A DNA stretch of 64,000 bases from Actinoplanes ianthinogenes (GTDB lineage Bacteria > Actinomycetota > Actinomycetes > Mycobacteriales > Micromonosporaceae), in the NCBI RefSeq assembly GCF_018324205.1, contig NZ_AP023356.1, positions 9,554,501 through 9,618,500 on the forward strand. Direction: 5' to 3'. The notes under the pieces were generated by a model. The model did not search any database. It saw nothing but the letters and a program-made list of their open reading frames with translations, and was not told where the DNA came from. The stretch's first letter is position 1; each line of letters opens with the position of its first letter. Shown here piece by piece: positions 50,884 to 59,414 of this stretch. Both the position numbers and the translations under genes were made by a program.

Positions 50884-51645
50884 TTATCCGTCGTCCCGCC
50901 CCGCGTCCTCGAAGGGCAACCACGGCTCGATCAGCCCGGGGTCGGCGACGAATCCGGTGACCCGAGCCCGATCCGCGGCGCCGAGCCCGATCCGCCGCAG
51001 CCGCTCGCCCCACTCCGGGACCTTCTCCGGCTCGTCGAGAACGGTCGACAACTCGATCAGGGCGGCCAATGCCATCGCCTGCTCGACGGCCGGGGCATCG
51101 GCGCCGTGGCGGCGCAGGCCGGAATTCAGCGCCCGGAACGCGGCCAGGTCGTCGGTCTTGAACTCGCGCAGGATCCGGGCGTTGTCGAGCACTTTGGCGA
51201 GGCCGGTGAGCTTCTTCGAACCACCGTATTCGAGGTCGCCCGGCTCGTCGCGGCGGATGAAGACGATCGAGTTCCCGGACGGGTCCATCACGGTGAACCG
51301 GGACGCACCGGCCCGGAATCGAGTGATCCGTGGCAGCCCTTTGCTGAGCACTTTGCCGTACGCGCCACGCATCCCCTCGGTGAATCGCGCGTGGTATGGC
51401 GCGACCGCGTCCACCATCACCAGGCAGCCGCCGGTCCGCTCCTGCGCCGGGTCGATCCCGTCCGCGGCCCGCGCGTAATGCAACGCGAAACCGCTCCATT
51501 CAAAAGCCAGATAAAGGTACGGCCGCTGCTGTTCCCAGGTGACCCGGAATCCTAAGGCACGCCAGAATGCCAGCGTCTGATCCGGGTCCGTACAGGGCAA
51601 CAGCGGAACCGTCGTCTCGTTGGATTCGACCCGCTCGTCGGTCAT
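50884..51645 (-). CDS. VOC-domain protein with helical C-terminal extension
   Basis: 253 residues from the ATG at 51643-51645, with GAGG upstream. Residues 10-125 are a single VOC module of the bleomycin-resistance type: LLPCTDPDQTLAFWRALGF, YLYLAFEWSGFALHY, then FTVMDPSGNSIVFIRRDEP. The remaining 125 residues are alpha-helical (LAKVLDNARILREFKTDDLA, ALAALIELSTVLDEPEKVPE), resembling a TPR-like appendage seen in some actinobacterial VOC proteins. It could bind a glycopeptide-like or other small molecule. No resistance partners are adjacent. Confidence 0.8.
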   Translation of the reverse strand: MTDERVESNETTVPLLPCTDPDQTLAFWRALGFRVTWEQQRPYLYLAFEWSGFALHYARAADGIDPAQERTGGCLVMVDAVAPYHARFTEGMRGAYGKVLSKGLPRITRFRAGASRFTVMDPSGNSIVFIRRDEPGDLEYGGSKKLTGLAKVLDNARILREFKTDDLAAFRALNSGLRRHGADAPAVEQAMALAALIELSTVLDEPEKVPEWGERLRRIGLGAADRARVTGFVADPGLIEPWLPFEDAGRDDG

Positions 51646-51751
51646 CGATCGCACCTCGTCGCTCGGCGGATTTCGGTAATGCCGAAGTCTTCCGGAATCC
51701 CCACCGAGGCGCACATAGGTTGGCACAAAGCGTCGTTCAGCAGGAAATTCG

Positions 51752-52642
51752 TCAAAAGGCGTAGCGGATGCCCGTGAGGCGTTCGGAGAGCTGCCACAAC
51801 TGCGCGGCGGTGGCGGTGTCGCGGATGGCGCGTTCGCGGGTGCGGCGGGTCGGTTCGCCGCGTGTCTGGAGCAGGCCGTCCGGCACGATGTAGCTGCCGC
51901 CGGGCAGGTCGGGTGCGGTGGCGGCGTACAGGGAGGTCTTGGCGCCTTCTGGGGCCGGTCGGAACAGGACGCGCATGGCCAGCCCGACCGCGGTCCGGTA
52001 GAACCGGCCGCGGCTGCTGTTCGCCCCGCCGGTGAGCACGTTCGTCCTGGTGAAACCAGGGGCGACGGCCATGCTGCGCAGGGCGAGCCCGGCCGCGTCG
52101 CAGCGGCGCTGGAGCTCCACGGCGAAGTACAGGTTGGCCCGTTTCGACTGCGTGTAAGCCTTGCCGGCGCGGTAACCGCGCTCGGCGTCGAGGTTGGTCA
52201 GGTCCAGGTCGCCGAACCGCTGCCCCTCGCTGCTGACGGTGACCACGCGCGCTTCCGGGGCGGCGCGCAGGTGCGGCAGCAGCAGGCCGGTGAGCGCGAA
52301 GGTGCCCAGGTGGTTGACCCCGAACTGCGATTCGAACCCGTCTTCGGTACGCGCGAACGGCACCACCGCGATGCCGGCGTTGTTGACCAGCAGGTCGAGC
52401 CGGTCGTGGTCCCAGCCTGCCGCGAACGCCCGGATGGAGGCGAGGCTGCCCAGGTCGACCCGGCGGAGTTCGAGGCGGGCCCCGGGCACCTCGGCTCGCA
52501 TCCGGTCCAGGGCGTCCCGGCCGCGGCCGGGGTCACGGCAGGCGAGCACCACGTGCATGCCGCGCTGGGCGAGCTCGCGGGCGGTGACGTAGCCGATGCC
52601 ACTGTTGGCGCCGGTCACCACGGCGACTTTGTTCGCATCCAT
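51752..52642 (-). CDS. SDR oxidoreductase, retinol-dehydrogenase/WWOX-like
   Basis: 296 residues. VVTGANSGIGYVTARELAQRG gives the NADP-binding glycine motif, DLLVNNAGIAVVP the NNAG motif, VVTVSSEGQ the catalytic serine and AYTQSKRANL the YxxxK pair. The ARDP..GR.AL pattern after strand 2 (LACRDPGRGRDAL) is typical of the retinol dehydrogenase-like group and fixes NADP preference. The substrate in bacteria is unknown. A strong hairpin separates it from the GH54 gene upstream. Confidence 0.9.
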   Translation of the reverse strand: MDANKVAVVTGANSGIGYVTARELAQRGMHVVLACRDPGRGRDALDRMRAEVPGARLELRRVDLGSLASIRAFAAGWDHDRLDLLVNNAGIAVVPFARTEDGFESQFGVNHLGTFALTGLLLPHLRAAPEARVVTVSSEGQRFGDLDLTNLDAERGYRAGKAYTQSKRANLYFAVELQRRCDAAGLALRSMAVAPGFTRTNVLTGGANSSRGRFYRTAVGLAMRVLFRPAPEGAKTSLYAATAPDLPGGSYIVPDGLLQTRGEPTRRTRERAIRDTATAAQLWQLSERLTGIRYAF

Positions 52643-52690
52643 CGATGTCAGGATCCACCGTGGACGGGCGTACCGAAAGAAGATGAAGCG

Positions 52691-52722
52691 GACCGGGCGG
52701 GATCGAGCGATCCCGCCCGGTC
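52691..52722. terminator. 15-bp stem hairpin after the GH54 gene
   Basis: GACCGGGCGGGATCG at 52691-52705 pairs with 52708-52722. It lies 15 bases beyond the GH54 stop, upstream of the SDR start, and should end the GH54 transcript. Confidence 0.75.
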
Positions 52723-52736
52723 GCGGTCCTGTCGGG

Positions 52737-54281
52737 TCAGGACCAGCCGGCGCCGACCACCCAACTGACGTCGTCAGCGAACAGGCCGGTGGCGTCGAAG
52801 GTGTGCACGCCGCCCTGGCTGGCGATGTAGCCGGTGTTGTTGTAGTGCCGGATGTAGCGGGTCGGATAGTTGAACGAGCGCAGCGCGTTGCCCTGGCCGT
52901 TCAGGCCGGCCTGCGGGCAGAAGGTGGCGTCCTGCTTGAAGACGGCGCTGTTGTCGTTGGCGTTGAGGTACAGCTGGAAATTGGAGTGGCGCAGGTAGCT
53001 GCCGGCGGTGTCCTTGGACTCGAAGGAGACGCAGCCGCTGTTGGCCAGGCCGGCCCGGACGATGAAGGTGGCCTGGCCCTTCACGGTCGCCGAGCTGGAC
53101 GAGGTGACCGCCTGGGTGGCCACGCTCGTGCCGGAGTGCGCCAGATAGCGGCCGGTGCAGCAGGCGGTGGTGGCGCGCAGCGACACGGACGAGCCGACGG
53201 TGAGCGCCGGGCCGCTGGTCAGCGACGTGGTGGCGTATCCGGCGGCGGTGATGTTGGCCTGGACCGCGTTCTCGGTGGCGTCCGACGGGTATCCGGAGGT
53301 CATCACGCCCTCGTAGAACGTGCCCTGCGCGCTGATGCTGTTGTCCCCGCCGATGCCGAGGATGATGGCGCCCTCCTTGTGCATCGGGTTGTAGCCGGAC
53401 TTGTTCGGCCGCACCCCGCTGTAGAAGGTCGACAGGCCACCGGACTGGGCGTTGCCGCCGCGGATCGACCACTGGTTCGGGCCGCCCTTGAGGGTCGCGG
53501 TCAGGAACCGGTGGGTGATGGTGGGGTCGCCCGAGTTGTTGCCGGCGTTGTAGCCGCTGAAGAGGCCGTTCTCCAGGTCGGCCATGATCCACGGGCCGCT
53601 GCCGGCGCCGGTGCCCCAGCCGGTGCTGGTGCCGAAGTACAGCGCCTCCATGTGCCCGTTGCCGGTGTCCAGGCTGTTGGTCTCGGCGTTGCCGTAGTCG
53701 AAGCAGCAGCCGCCGTTGGAGTGTGTGCCGTCGAAGATCGCGTACATGCCTTCGGGCTGGTCACCGGTGGCGATGCCGTTGGTGTTGTTGTTGCGGTAAC
53801 CGGTGCCGGGCGAGATCCAGACCCCGTACGCCTTGTGGCCGCCGACCGTGACCGGGGCGCCGGTGGCGCTGGCCAGGTTGTCCTTGCCGCCCACGTCCGG
53901 ACCCTGGAACCCGCCGGGCGGGGCCTGGGTGAGGTGGTTGCCGCGGCCGGACTGGTCGTAGATGACGGTGATCAGGCAGGTGGTGTTCGCGCAGAAACTG
54001 TCCTGGGCAGCGGCGTTGGCCACCCCGCCGGCGCTGAGCGGGGCGATGGTCGTGGTGGCCCCGTCGGAGTTGCGCTTCACCTGGTACAGGGCACCGGTGT
54101 AGGCGCCGTAGAGGGCGCGGGTGGTGCTGTGCGCGGCGACGCAGGGGGTGCCGCCGGAGGCGTAGAGGTCACAGGGACCGGTGACGGCCGCCGCGGACGG
54201 AGCGGCGTTGACCAGGATGCCGGCGAGCGCGGCGCCGAGGACGGCGGCGCCGGAGACCAGCATGCGGGTTCGCGAGGGCAT
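52737..54281 (-). CDS. abfB: Secreted GH54 alpha-L-arabinofuranosidase with CBM42
   Basis: 514 residues from the ATG at 54279-54281. Signal peptide: basic MPSRTRMLVSG, hydrophobic helix, AAPSAAA cleavage. The GH54 catalytic domain (about 32-350) begins with GPCDLYASGGTPCVAAHST and contains CCFDYGNAETNSLDTG and GIGGDNSISAQGTFYEGVMT, where the family's catalytic carboxylates are expected. The last 150 residues are the AbfB/CBM42 beta-trefoil (SVSLRATT, FIVRAGLAN, RSFNYPTRYIRHYN), which binds arabinofuranosyl side chains. It removes arabinose from arabinoxylan or arabinan outside the cell. Two LacI-type operators upstream point to sugar induction. Confidence 0.92.
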   Translation of the reverse strand: MPSRTRMLVSGAAVLGAALAGILVNAAPSAAAVTGPCDLYASGGTPCVAAHSTTRALYGAYTGALYQVKRNSDGATTTIAPLSAGGVANAAAQDSFCANTTCLITVIYDQSGRGNHLTQAPPGGFQGPDVGGKDNLASATGAPVTVGGHKAYGVWISPGTGYRNNNTNGIATGDQPEGMYAIFDGTHSNGGCCFDYGNAETNSLDTGNGHMEALYFGTSTGWGTGAGSGPWIMADLENGLFSGYNAGNNSGDPTITHRFLTATLKGGPNQWSIRGGNAQSGGLSTFYSGVRPNKSGYNPMHKEGAIILGIGGDNSISAQGTFYEGVMTSGYPSDATENAVQANITAAGYATTSLTSGPALTVGSSVSLRATTACCTGRYLAHSGTSVATQAVTSSSSATVKGQATFIVRAGLANSGCVSFESKDTAGSYLRHSNFQLYLNANDNSAVFKQDATFCPQAGLNGQGNALRSFNYPTRYIRHYNNTGYIASQGGVHTFDATGLFADDVSWVVGAGWS

Positions 54282-54313
54282 GGCAGGGCTCTTTCTGTCG
54301 GGGGACGCGGCAT

Positions 54314-54327
54314 TGTGAGCGCTAACA
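54314..54327. promoter_or_regulatory. LacI-family operator upstream of the GH54 gene
   Basis: TGTGAGCGCTAACA has the central GCGC and TGT-n8-ACA symmetry of LacI/GalR-family operators. It lies 33-46 bases upstream of the abfB start. Sugar-relieved repression is expected. Confidence 0.7.
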
Positions 54328-54369
54328 GCGACGGGCACACTTCAGGACGAGAGTGTGGTGATCGAAGTG

Positions 54370-54383
54370 TGTTACCGCTCACA
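54370..54383. promoter_or_regulatory. Second LacI-family operator upstream of the GH54 gene
   Basis: TGTTACCGCTCACA differs by one base from the reverse complement of the 54314 site. The centres are 56 bases apart (about five helical turns), allowing looping by a tetramer. It also lies about 42 bases beyond the ECF sigma gene's stop, so it serves the GH54 gene only. Confidence 0.65.
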
Positions 54384-54424
54384 GGGGATACCCCGCAGAT
54401 TGAAACACTGCTGTAACGCGACTG

Positions 54425-55378
54425 TCAACGCATCGACGAACGCCACCGCGCGTCATGGACCGGCGGCAGTCCGAACAGCGCGAAGAGTGCCGGATCCACG
54501 AACGACACGCTGCGCCGGACCAGCCCACCGGCCACCGTGAACACCTGCACGGAGTGCGCCCGCAGGTCCGGGGCGTAGGCCGCCAGCGCCAGGCTCCCGT
54601 TCGCCGGCACCGGCACCATCCGCCAGCCCGGACCGCGCATGGCGAACACCCGCACGATGAACGCCAGGTAGTCCGCGCGCCCGCGCAGCCAGAGCGCGAC
54701 CGGCGGCATCTCCATCGCCACGTCGTCGGCGAGCAGCCGGGACAGCTCCGGCACGTCGGCGGCCTCGAACGCGGCCAGGTAGCGCTCGACCACCGCCCGC
54801 TCCCCCGGGTCGGCCGGCTCGCGCTGCTCGTCGAGCTCCGGTGCGGCCTCGCGCAGGGTGGCACGCGCCCGTTGCAGGCCGCTGTTCACCGACGCGACGC
54901 TGGAGTCCAGCACCTCCGCGACCTCGGCGGCGGAGAACTGGAGCACGTCGCGCAGCACCAGCGCGGCGCGCTGCCGGGCGGGCAGCAGCTGAAGTGCCGC
55001 GACCCAGGCCAGTCGCAGGCTGGCGCGCTGCTGGGCGGCGTCGGCGGGGTCACCGAGGCGGGCGTCCGGGAACGGCTGGAGCCACGGCACGTCGAGGCTC
55101 GGGGTGAGCGGCGCCTGCGGGTCGCCGGGGCCGCCGAGGCCGCTCGGCAGCGGGCGCCGGGCGCGGCCCTCCAGCGCGGTGAGGCAGGCGTTGGTCGCGA
55201 TGCGGTGCAGCCAGGTGCGCAGCGACGCCTTCCGCGGGTCGAACCGGTCGGCCGCCTTCCACGCCCGCAGCAGGGTCTCCTGCACCAGGTCCTCGGCCTC
55301 CTGGACCGAGCCGAGCATCCGGTAGCAGTGCGCCAGCAGGTCGCCGCGGAAAGCCTCGTGCTGCTCCGGTGTCGTCAT
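54425..55378 (-). CDS. ECF sigma factor with SnoaL-like C-terminal domain
   Basis: 317 residues. Region 2 (about 10-75) has HCYRMLGSVQEAEDLVQETLLRAW; region 4 (about 125-180) has LQLLPARQRAALVLRDVLQF and VLDSSVASVNSGLQRARATL. From about 190 to the end is a SnoaL-like fold (VVERYLAAFEAADVPELSRL, FTVAGGLVRRSVSF). This is the SigX5/SigJ-type of large ECF factor, in which the extension regulates activity in place of an anti-sigma factor. It diverges from the DHFR-like gene with 73 bases between, a plausible target. Confidence 0.9.
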   Translation of the reverse strand: MTTPEQHEAFRGDLLAHCYRMLGSVQEAEDLVQETLLRAWKAADRFDPRKASLRTWLHRIATNACLTALEGRARRPLPSGLGGPGDPQAPLTPSLDVPWLQPFPDARLGDPADAAQQRASLRLAWVAALQLLPARQRAALVLRDVLQFSAAEVAEVLDSSVASVNSGLQRARATLREAAPELDEQREPADPGERAVVERYLAAFEAADVPELSRLLADDVAMEMPPVALWLRGRADYLAFIVRVFAMRGPGWRMVPVPANGSLALAAYAPDLRAHSVQVFTVAGGLVRRSVSFVDPALFALFGLPPVHDARWRSSMR

Positions 55379-55451
55379 GGCGATGAGTCTGCCGCCTCCG
55401 CTCGGTATGTGGTGGGTGAGAGTTGGATCGCCGAGATTTCAGGGAGCAACG

Positions 55452-56018
55452 ATGGGCGACGTCATCGTCATTCAATTCATCACGCTGGACGGCGTGGTCT
55501 CCGACCCGGACGGCCGGGGCGGCACCGGGCACGGCGGCTGGGCGTTCAAGTTCGGGACCGGGCCGGTCGACGGCGACAAGTTCCGGCTCGGCTCGCGGAT
55601 GGTCGAGGGAGTTCATCTGTACGGGCGACGCACCTGGGAGGCGTTCGCCAAGGTGTGGCCCAGCCGCGACAGCGAATTCGCGGGGCTGATGAACGCCGCG
55701 GCCAAGCGGGTCGCCACCCGGACCGGCATCGACGCGGCCGCCTGGTCGAACTCGGCCGCGATCGACGGCGACCCGGTCGCCTGGGTCAAGGAGGAGCGGC
55801 AGACCCGTGACGTCGTGGTGATCGGCAGCCTGAGCGTGGTGCGGGCGCTCGCGGCGGCCGATCTGGTCGACGAGTACCGGCTGGTGACCTTCCCGGTGGT
55901 GGCCGGGGCCGGTGACCGGTTGTTCGCCGACGGTCAGGGCGCCGACTTCCGGTTCACCACGATCGAACCGGGCTCCGGTGGGGTGACGGCCCTGACCGTG
56001 CTGCGCCGGGATCGCTGA
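55452..56018 (+). CDS. Dihydrofolate-reductase/RibD-C-like protein
   Basis: 188 residues from the ATG after AGGGAG. VIVIQFITLDGVVSDPDG, LYGRRTWEAFAKVWPSRD and DVVVIGSLSVVRALAAADLVDEYRLVTFPVVAGAG are hallmarks of the RibD C-terminal/YyaP-YwjB group. These bind NADPH and a small substrate but are not true folate reductases. It diverges from an ECF sigma gene, a common arrangement for this family. The last 65 bases overlap the 3' end of the convergent acyltransferase gene. Confidence 0.88.
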   Translation: MGDVIVIQFITLDGVVSDPDGRGGTGHGGWAFKFGTGPVDGDKFRLGSRMVEGVHLYGRRTWEAFAKVWPSRDSEFAGLMNAAAKRVATRTGIDAAAWSNSAAIDGDPVAWVKEERQTRDVVVIGSLSVVRALAAADLVDEYRLVTFPVVAGAGDRLFADGQGADFRFTTIEPGSGGVTALTVLRRDR

Positions 56019-57183
56019 GCCCGGCCGGAGCCTCGATCGCGTCCGTGATCGGGGCTCCGGCCCGCACACCCGGACGGATCGCGTTCCTGACGTCCGCCCA
56101 GGAGCGGAACGGCACCTCGAAGAGCTTGGCGAAACACCACGCACCGATCAGCGACAGGCCACCGGCGAGCACCGTCGTGGCCGTGAAGGCGACGATTCCG
56201 TGGCCCAGCCGTGGGGCCACCACCTTCTGGTCGATCGCGACCACGATCGGCAGGTGGATCAGGTAGAGGCTGTAGGAGAACGAACCCAGCCGCCGCAACG
56301 GCGCGGAGTCGAGCAGGCGGATCAGGGCGGGTGGCCGGCCGCTCACAACGGCCAGCAGGAACAGGGTCATCGCCGGGACGACCGCGAGATCGACCCAGTA
56401 GTAGTGGTGGACCATCCACCGTGAGCCCTGGTGCAGGACGAGGGCTCCGGCCGGGATGGCGGCCAGCAGTGACAGCGCGGCCCACGGCAGGCGGCGGGCG
56501 CCTGCCGCGGCCACGCCGGCCGCCGCGACGCCCGCGGCGAAGGCCGGGACGAGATGCGGGGTCAGCAGGTTGTCGCCCTGCGGCGGTGAGCCGTCGAAGA
56601 CCATGAAGCCGATCACGAGCACCGGCAGGGTGACGACGGCCAGCATCGCCGCCGGGCCGAGGCGGCGGCACAGGATCAGGAGCAGCGGGAGTACGCCGTA
56701 CAGCAGCACCTCCACGCCGATCGACCAGAACGCGCCGTTCGGGGTCGGCACCGCGACCAGGTCCTGGAGCAGCAGCGTGTAGACCACCACCGACCCGGCG
56801 GTCGGCTCCGGGGAGTACGGCTGGCGGACCACGGTCCACGCGATGACCAGGCTGAACGCGAGGGCGGCCCAGTAGGCGGGGAGGATGCGCCAGGCCCGGC
56901 GGCGGGCGTACCGGACCAGGCTGCCCAGCCGCCAGTCGTCGCCGGCCGCCGCCAGGGCCAGCGAGAACCCGGACAGGACCAGGAACAGCACCACCGAGAG
57001 CCGGCCGAAGCCGAGCCAGCTCAGCCAATCGGGCCCGCGATAGCGGGGAAAACCGCGGAACGTGTACGCCCAGCAGTGGAACAACATCACGTAGAGGGCG
57101 CAGAGTCCACGCAGACCGTCAAGACCGGCCACCCGTTTCCGGTTCACTTCGCAGAGAACGCACAGGCGGCGCACAAGGTTCAA
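55954..57183 (-). CDS. Acyltransferase_3 (OafA/YrhL-like) membrane protein
   Basis: 409 residues from a TTG at 57183; a GTG at 57147 is an equally good start. RKRVAGLDGLRGLCALYVMLFHCW carries the family's RxxxxDxLRxxA..xVxxxH motif with the catalytic His. About ten helices follow, with FLVLSGFSLA, RRRAWRILPAYW, AFWSIGVEVLLYGVLP and a late FSYSLYLIHLPIV. Such proteins move acetyl or other acyl groups onto sugars of antibiotics, peptidoglycan or exopolysaccharide. The target is unknown. The C-terminal 65 bases overlap the convergent DHFR-like gene. Confidence 0.88.
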   Translation of the reverse strand: MNLVRRLCVLCEVNRKRVAGLDGLRGLCALYVMLFHCWAYTFRGFPRYRGPDWLSWLGFGRLSVVLFLVLSGFSLALAAAGDDWRLGSLVRYARRRAWRILPAYWAALAFSLVIAWTVVRQPYSPEPTAGSVVVYTLLLQDLVAVPTPNGAFWSIGVEVLLYGVLPLLLILCRRLGPAAMLAVVTLPVLVIGFMVFDGSPPQGDNLLTPHLVPAFAAGVAAAGVAAAGARRLPWAALSLLAAIPAGALVLHQGSRWMVHHYYWVDLAVVPAMTLFLLAVVSGRPPALIRLLDSAPLRRLGSFSYSLYLIHLPIVVAIDQKVVAPRLGHGIVAFTATTVLAGGLSLIGAWCFAKLFEVPFRSWADVRNAIRPGVRAGAPITDAIEAPAGLSDPGAARSGPSPHRSPVRSW

Positions 57184-57194
57184 TCACGGCCGGG

Positions 57195-57641
57195 TCAATG
57201 CCAGTCGCTGATCGGAAGGTCGTGCGGGGCGGGCGCGCCGGCGCCGGTCTCCACCAGCGCCTTCAAGCTCAGCAGGTAGGTGGCCCACTTGGTGCTGCAA
57301 TGGTTCATGAACTCGACCGGCTCCTTCCACCCCTGGTGCTCGAACAGGATGATCGTGTAGTCACCGTCCCGGCGCAGCCGCCAGTCGATGGTCGTGCCGA
57401 TCCACTCCTCGGGGCCGTCGACGACCCGCCAGGTGACCCGCTCGGCCGGCCGGGTCTCCACCACCTCCATGTCGAAGCCGCCCACCGGCGGGAACCGGAA
57501 CTCCAACCGGCCCCCGAGCCCGCCGTCCCCACTGGTCTTCTCCGTCCACCAGGCAGCCAGCCCGTCGACGGTGGTGAGCGCGTCGTAGACGTCCTCCGGT
57601 GCCGCGCCCTTGACGCCGACCCGGTGCAGGATGTCCGCCAT
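57195..57641 (-). CDS. SRPBCC (AHSA1-type) protein
   Basis: 148 residues from the ATG after GAGGAGGAA. ILHRVGVKGAAPEDVYDALT, LAAWWTEKTSGDGGLGGRLE and a C-terminal helix (CSTKWATYLLSLKALVETG) give the START/Bet v1-like helix-grip fold. Such proteins bind hydrophobic ligands and are frequently controlled by an ArsR-type repressor; none is adjacent here. Twin palindromes upstream (57662-57678 and 57707-57723) indicate tight regulation. Confidence 0.88.
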   Translation of the reverse strand: MADILHRVGVKGAAPEDVYDALTTVDGLAAWWTEKTSGDGGLGGRLEFRFPPVGGFDMEVVETRPAERVTWRVVDGPEEWIGTTIDWRLRRDGDYTIILFEHQGWKEPVEFMNHCSTKWATYLLSLKALVETGAGAPAPHDLPISDWH

Positions 57642-57661
57642 CGTGATTCCTCCTCGGTTAG

Positions 57662-57678
57662 TGCAACCGTTGGTTGCA
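57662..57678. promoter_or_regulatory. Operator-like palindrome TGCAACC-GTT-GGTTGCA
   Basis: Perfect 7-base arms, 21-37 bases upstream of the SRPBCC start, probably overlapping the promoter. It shares its GCAACC/GGTTGC arms with the second site. Confidence 0.65.
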
Positions 57679-57706
57679 CATCACCGTAGTCACCGGGCCG
57701 CCGATA

Positions 57707-57723
57707 CGCAACCTTAGGTTGCG
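57707..57723. promoter_or_regulatory. Operator-like palindrome CGCAACC-TTA-GGTTGCG
   Basis: A second perfect 7-base-arm palindrome with the same core, centred 45 bases from the first. It lies just beyond the ABC permease stop (57744). The pair fits one dimeric regulator binding twice. Confidence 0.65.
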
Positions 57724-57743
57724 CATCGAGTGGGGGCACGGGC

Positions 57744-58559
57744 TCAGGTGCGGCTGGCACCCGCCTCCGGACCGGCCAGCCGCTGGGCCAGCCACACCGG
57801 GATCACCGACAGCACGATCAGTACGGCCGCGACCACGTTGACCACCGGCGCCTGGTTCGGCCGGAACAGGTTGTTGAAGATCCAGATGGGCAGCGTCGTC
57901 ACCCCGGGACCGGCCGTGAACGTGGTGACGATGATTTCGTCGAAGGACAGGGCGAAGGCCAGCAGCCCACCGGCCAGCAGCGCCGAGCGGATCAGCGGGA
58001 AAGTGACGTACCGGAAAGTCTGTAACGGTGACGCCCCGAGATCCGCCGAGGCGTCCTCCAGATTCGTGCCGGTCCGGCGCAGCCGGGCCAGCACGTTGTT
58101 GTAGACCGTGACCACGCAGAACGTGGCGTGCCCGACGATCACCGAGAACATGCCCTTGCTGACCCCGAGGTCACCCATCACCGACCGCCAGGCGCTGTCC
58201 AGCGCGATGCCGGTGACGATGCCGGGCAGCGCGATCGGCAGCACGATCAGCAGCGAGACCGTGTCCCGGCCGAAGAACGCGAACCGCTGCACCGCGAACG
58301 CCACCATCGTGCCCAGCACCAGCGCGATCGCGGTCGCGCCGAGCCCCGCCCGGATCGAGGTGAGCAGGGCCTGCCGGGCGCCGTCGTTGTCCCAGGCCGC
58401 CGCCCACCACCGGGTCGTCCAGTCGTGCGGCGGCCAGGCGAAGGTCCGGTCGCCGTTGAACGAGTTGACCAGCACCAGCAGCAGCGGCACGTAGATGAAG
58501 GTCAGCCCGAAGCCCATGAAGACACGCAGCGCCCAGCGGGCCGGTGCGGACAGCGTCAC
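57744..58559 (-). CDS. ABC transporter permease, PotC-like
   Basis: 271 residues from a GTG overlapping the upstream permease stop (GTGA). Six helices; the coupling motif ASADLGASPLQTFRYVTFPLIR (EAA loop) contacts the ATPase, and FALSFDEIIVTTFTAGPGVTTLPIW is the PotC signature. It forms the second half of the membrane channel for a spermidine/putrescine-type importer. Last gene of the four-gene ABC operon. Confidence 0.92.
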   Translation of the reverse strand: MTLSAPARWALRVFMGFGLTFIYVPLLLVLVNSFNGDRTFAWPPHDWTTRWWAAAWDNDGARQALLTSIRAGLGATAIALVLGTMVAFAVQRFAFFGRDTVSLLIVLPIALPGIVTGIALDSAWRSVMGDLGVSKGMFSVIVGHATFCVVTVYNNVLARLRRTGTNLEDASADLGASPLQTFRYVTFPLIRSALLAGGLLAFALSFDEIIVTTFTAGPGVTTLPIWIFNNLFRPNQAPVVNVVAAVLIVLSVIPVWLAQRLAGPEAGASRT

Positions 58560-59413
58560 AACTCCTCCAGAGCGCCCGAGCGACGGACCGCGACCAGGTA
58601 GATCACCATGATCAGGACGGGGATGGTGGCGATGGCGGCCGCGAACGGCAGGTTGTTGGCCGCCCCGATGTTGGCGTAGACCAGGTTCCCGATCAGCTGC
58701 GTCTTCCCGCCGACGATCTGCACGGTGATGTAGTCGCCCAGCGACAGCGAGAACGTGAAGATCGACCCCGCGAAGGTCGAGGGGATCAGGATCGGCACCA
58801 CCACGGCGCGGAACGTCCGGCCGGCCCGGGCGCCCAGGTCCGCGGACGCCTCCAGCAGCGAGTCCGGCAGTCGCTCCAGGCCCGCGTAGATCGGCAGGAT
58901 CATGTAGGGCAACCACAGGTACGACAGCACCAGGACGGTGGCGAACAGTCCGTAGCCGGGACCGTTGCCCGGGCCGCCGAGCAGCGTGTCGACCGGCCCG
59001 CCGTTCGCCAGGAGGATCCGCCAGGCGTACGCCTTGACCAGGTACGACGCCCACAGCGGGGTGAGGATCGCGATCACCAGCCAGTGCCGCGACCGCGCCG
59101 AGGCGACCTTGGCCATGAAGAACGCCATCGGCACCGCCAGGACGATGCAGATGACCGTCACCGCGGCCGCCACTCCCAGGCTGCGCAGGGTGACGGCCCG
59201 GTAGACCTCTTCGGACAGGATGGTCCGGAAGTTCGCGAGCGAGAACTGCCGGACCACCCCGCCGGTGAATCCGTTCACGGTCCAGAACGCGGACACCAGC
59301 AGCACCGCGAGCGCGCCGAGATAGGCCACGACCAGCCAGAGCAGGGGCGCGGAGAGCAGGCCGGCCAGGCGCAGACGCGGGTGCCGGTGCAGGTACGAAC
59401 CGAGACTGGTCAC
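58556..59413 (-). CDS. ABC transporter permease, PotB-like
   Basis: 285 residues. Six helices with a long first periplasmic loop. EASADLGARAGRTFRAVVVP is the EAA coupling loop, and SLSLGDYITVQIVGGKTQLIGNLV matches the PotB end. It begins one base after the binding-protein stop and overlaps the PotC-like gene by 4 bases, so translation is coupled. It pairs with the PotC-like subunit to form the importer pore. Confidence 0.92.
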   Translation of the reverse strand: MTSLGSYLHRHPRLRLAGLLSAPLLWLVVAYLGALAVLLVSAFWTVNGFTGGVVRQFSLANFRTILSEEVYRAVTLRSLGVAAAVTVICIVLAVPMAFFMAKVASARSRHWLVIAILTPLWASYLVKAYAWRILLANGGPVDTLLGGPGNGPGYGLFATVLVLSYLWLPYMILPIYAGLERLPDSLLEASADLGARAGRTFRAVVVPILIPSTFAGSIFTFSLSLGDYITVQIVGGKTQLIGNLVYANIGAANNLPFAAAIATIPVLIMVIYLVAVRRSGALEEL

Positions 59414-59414
59414 G

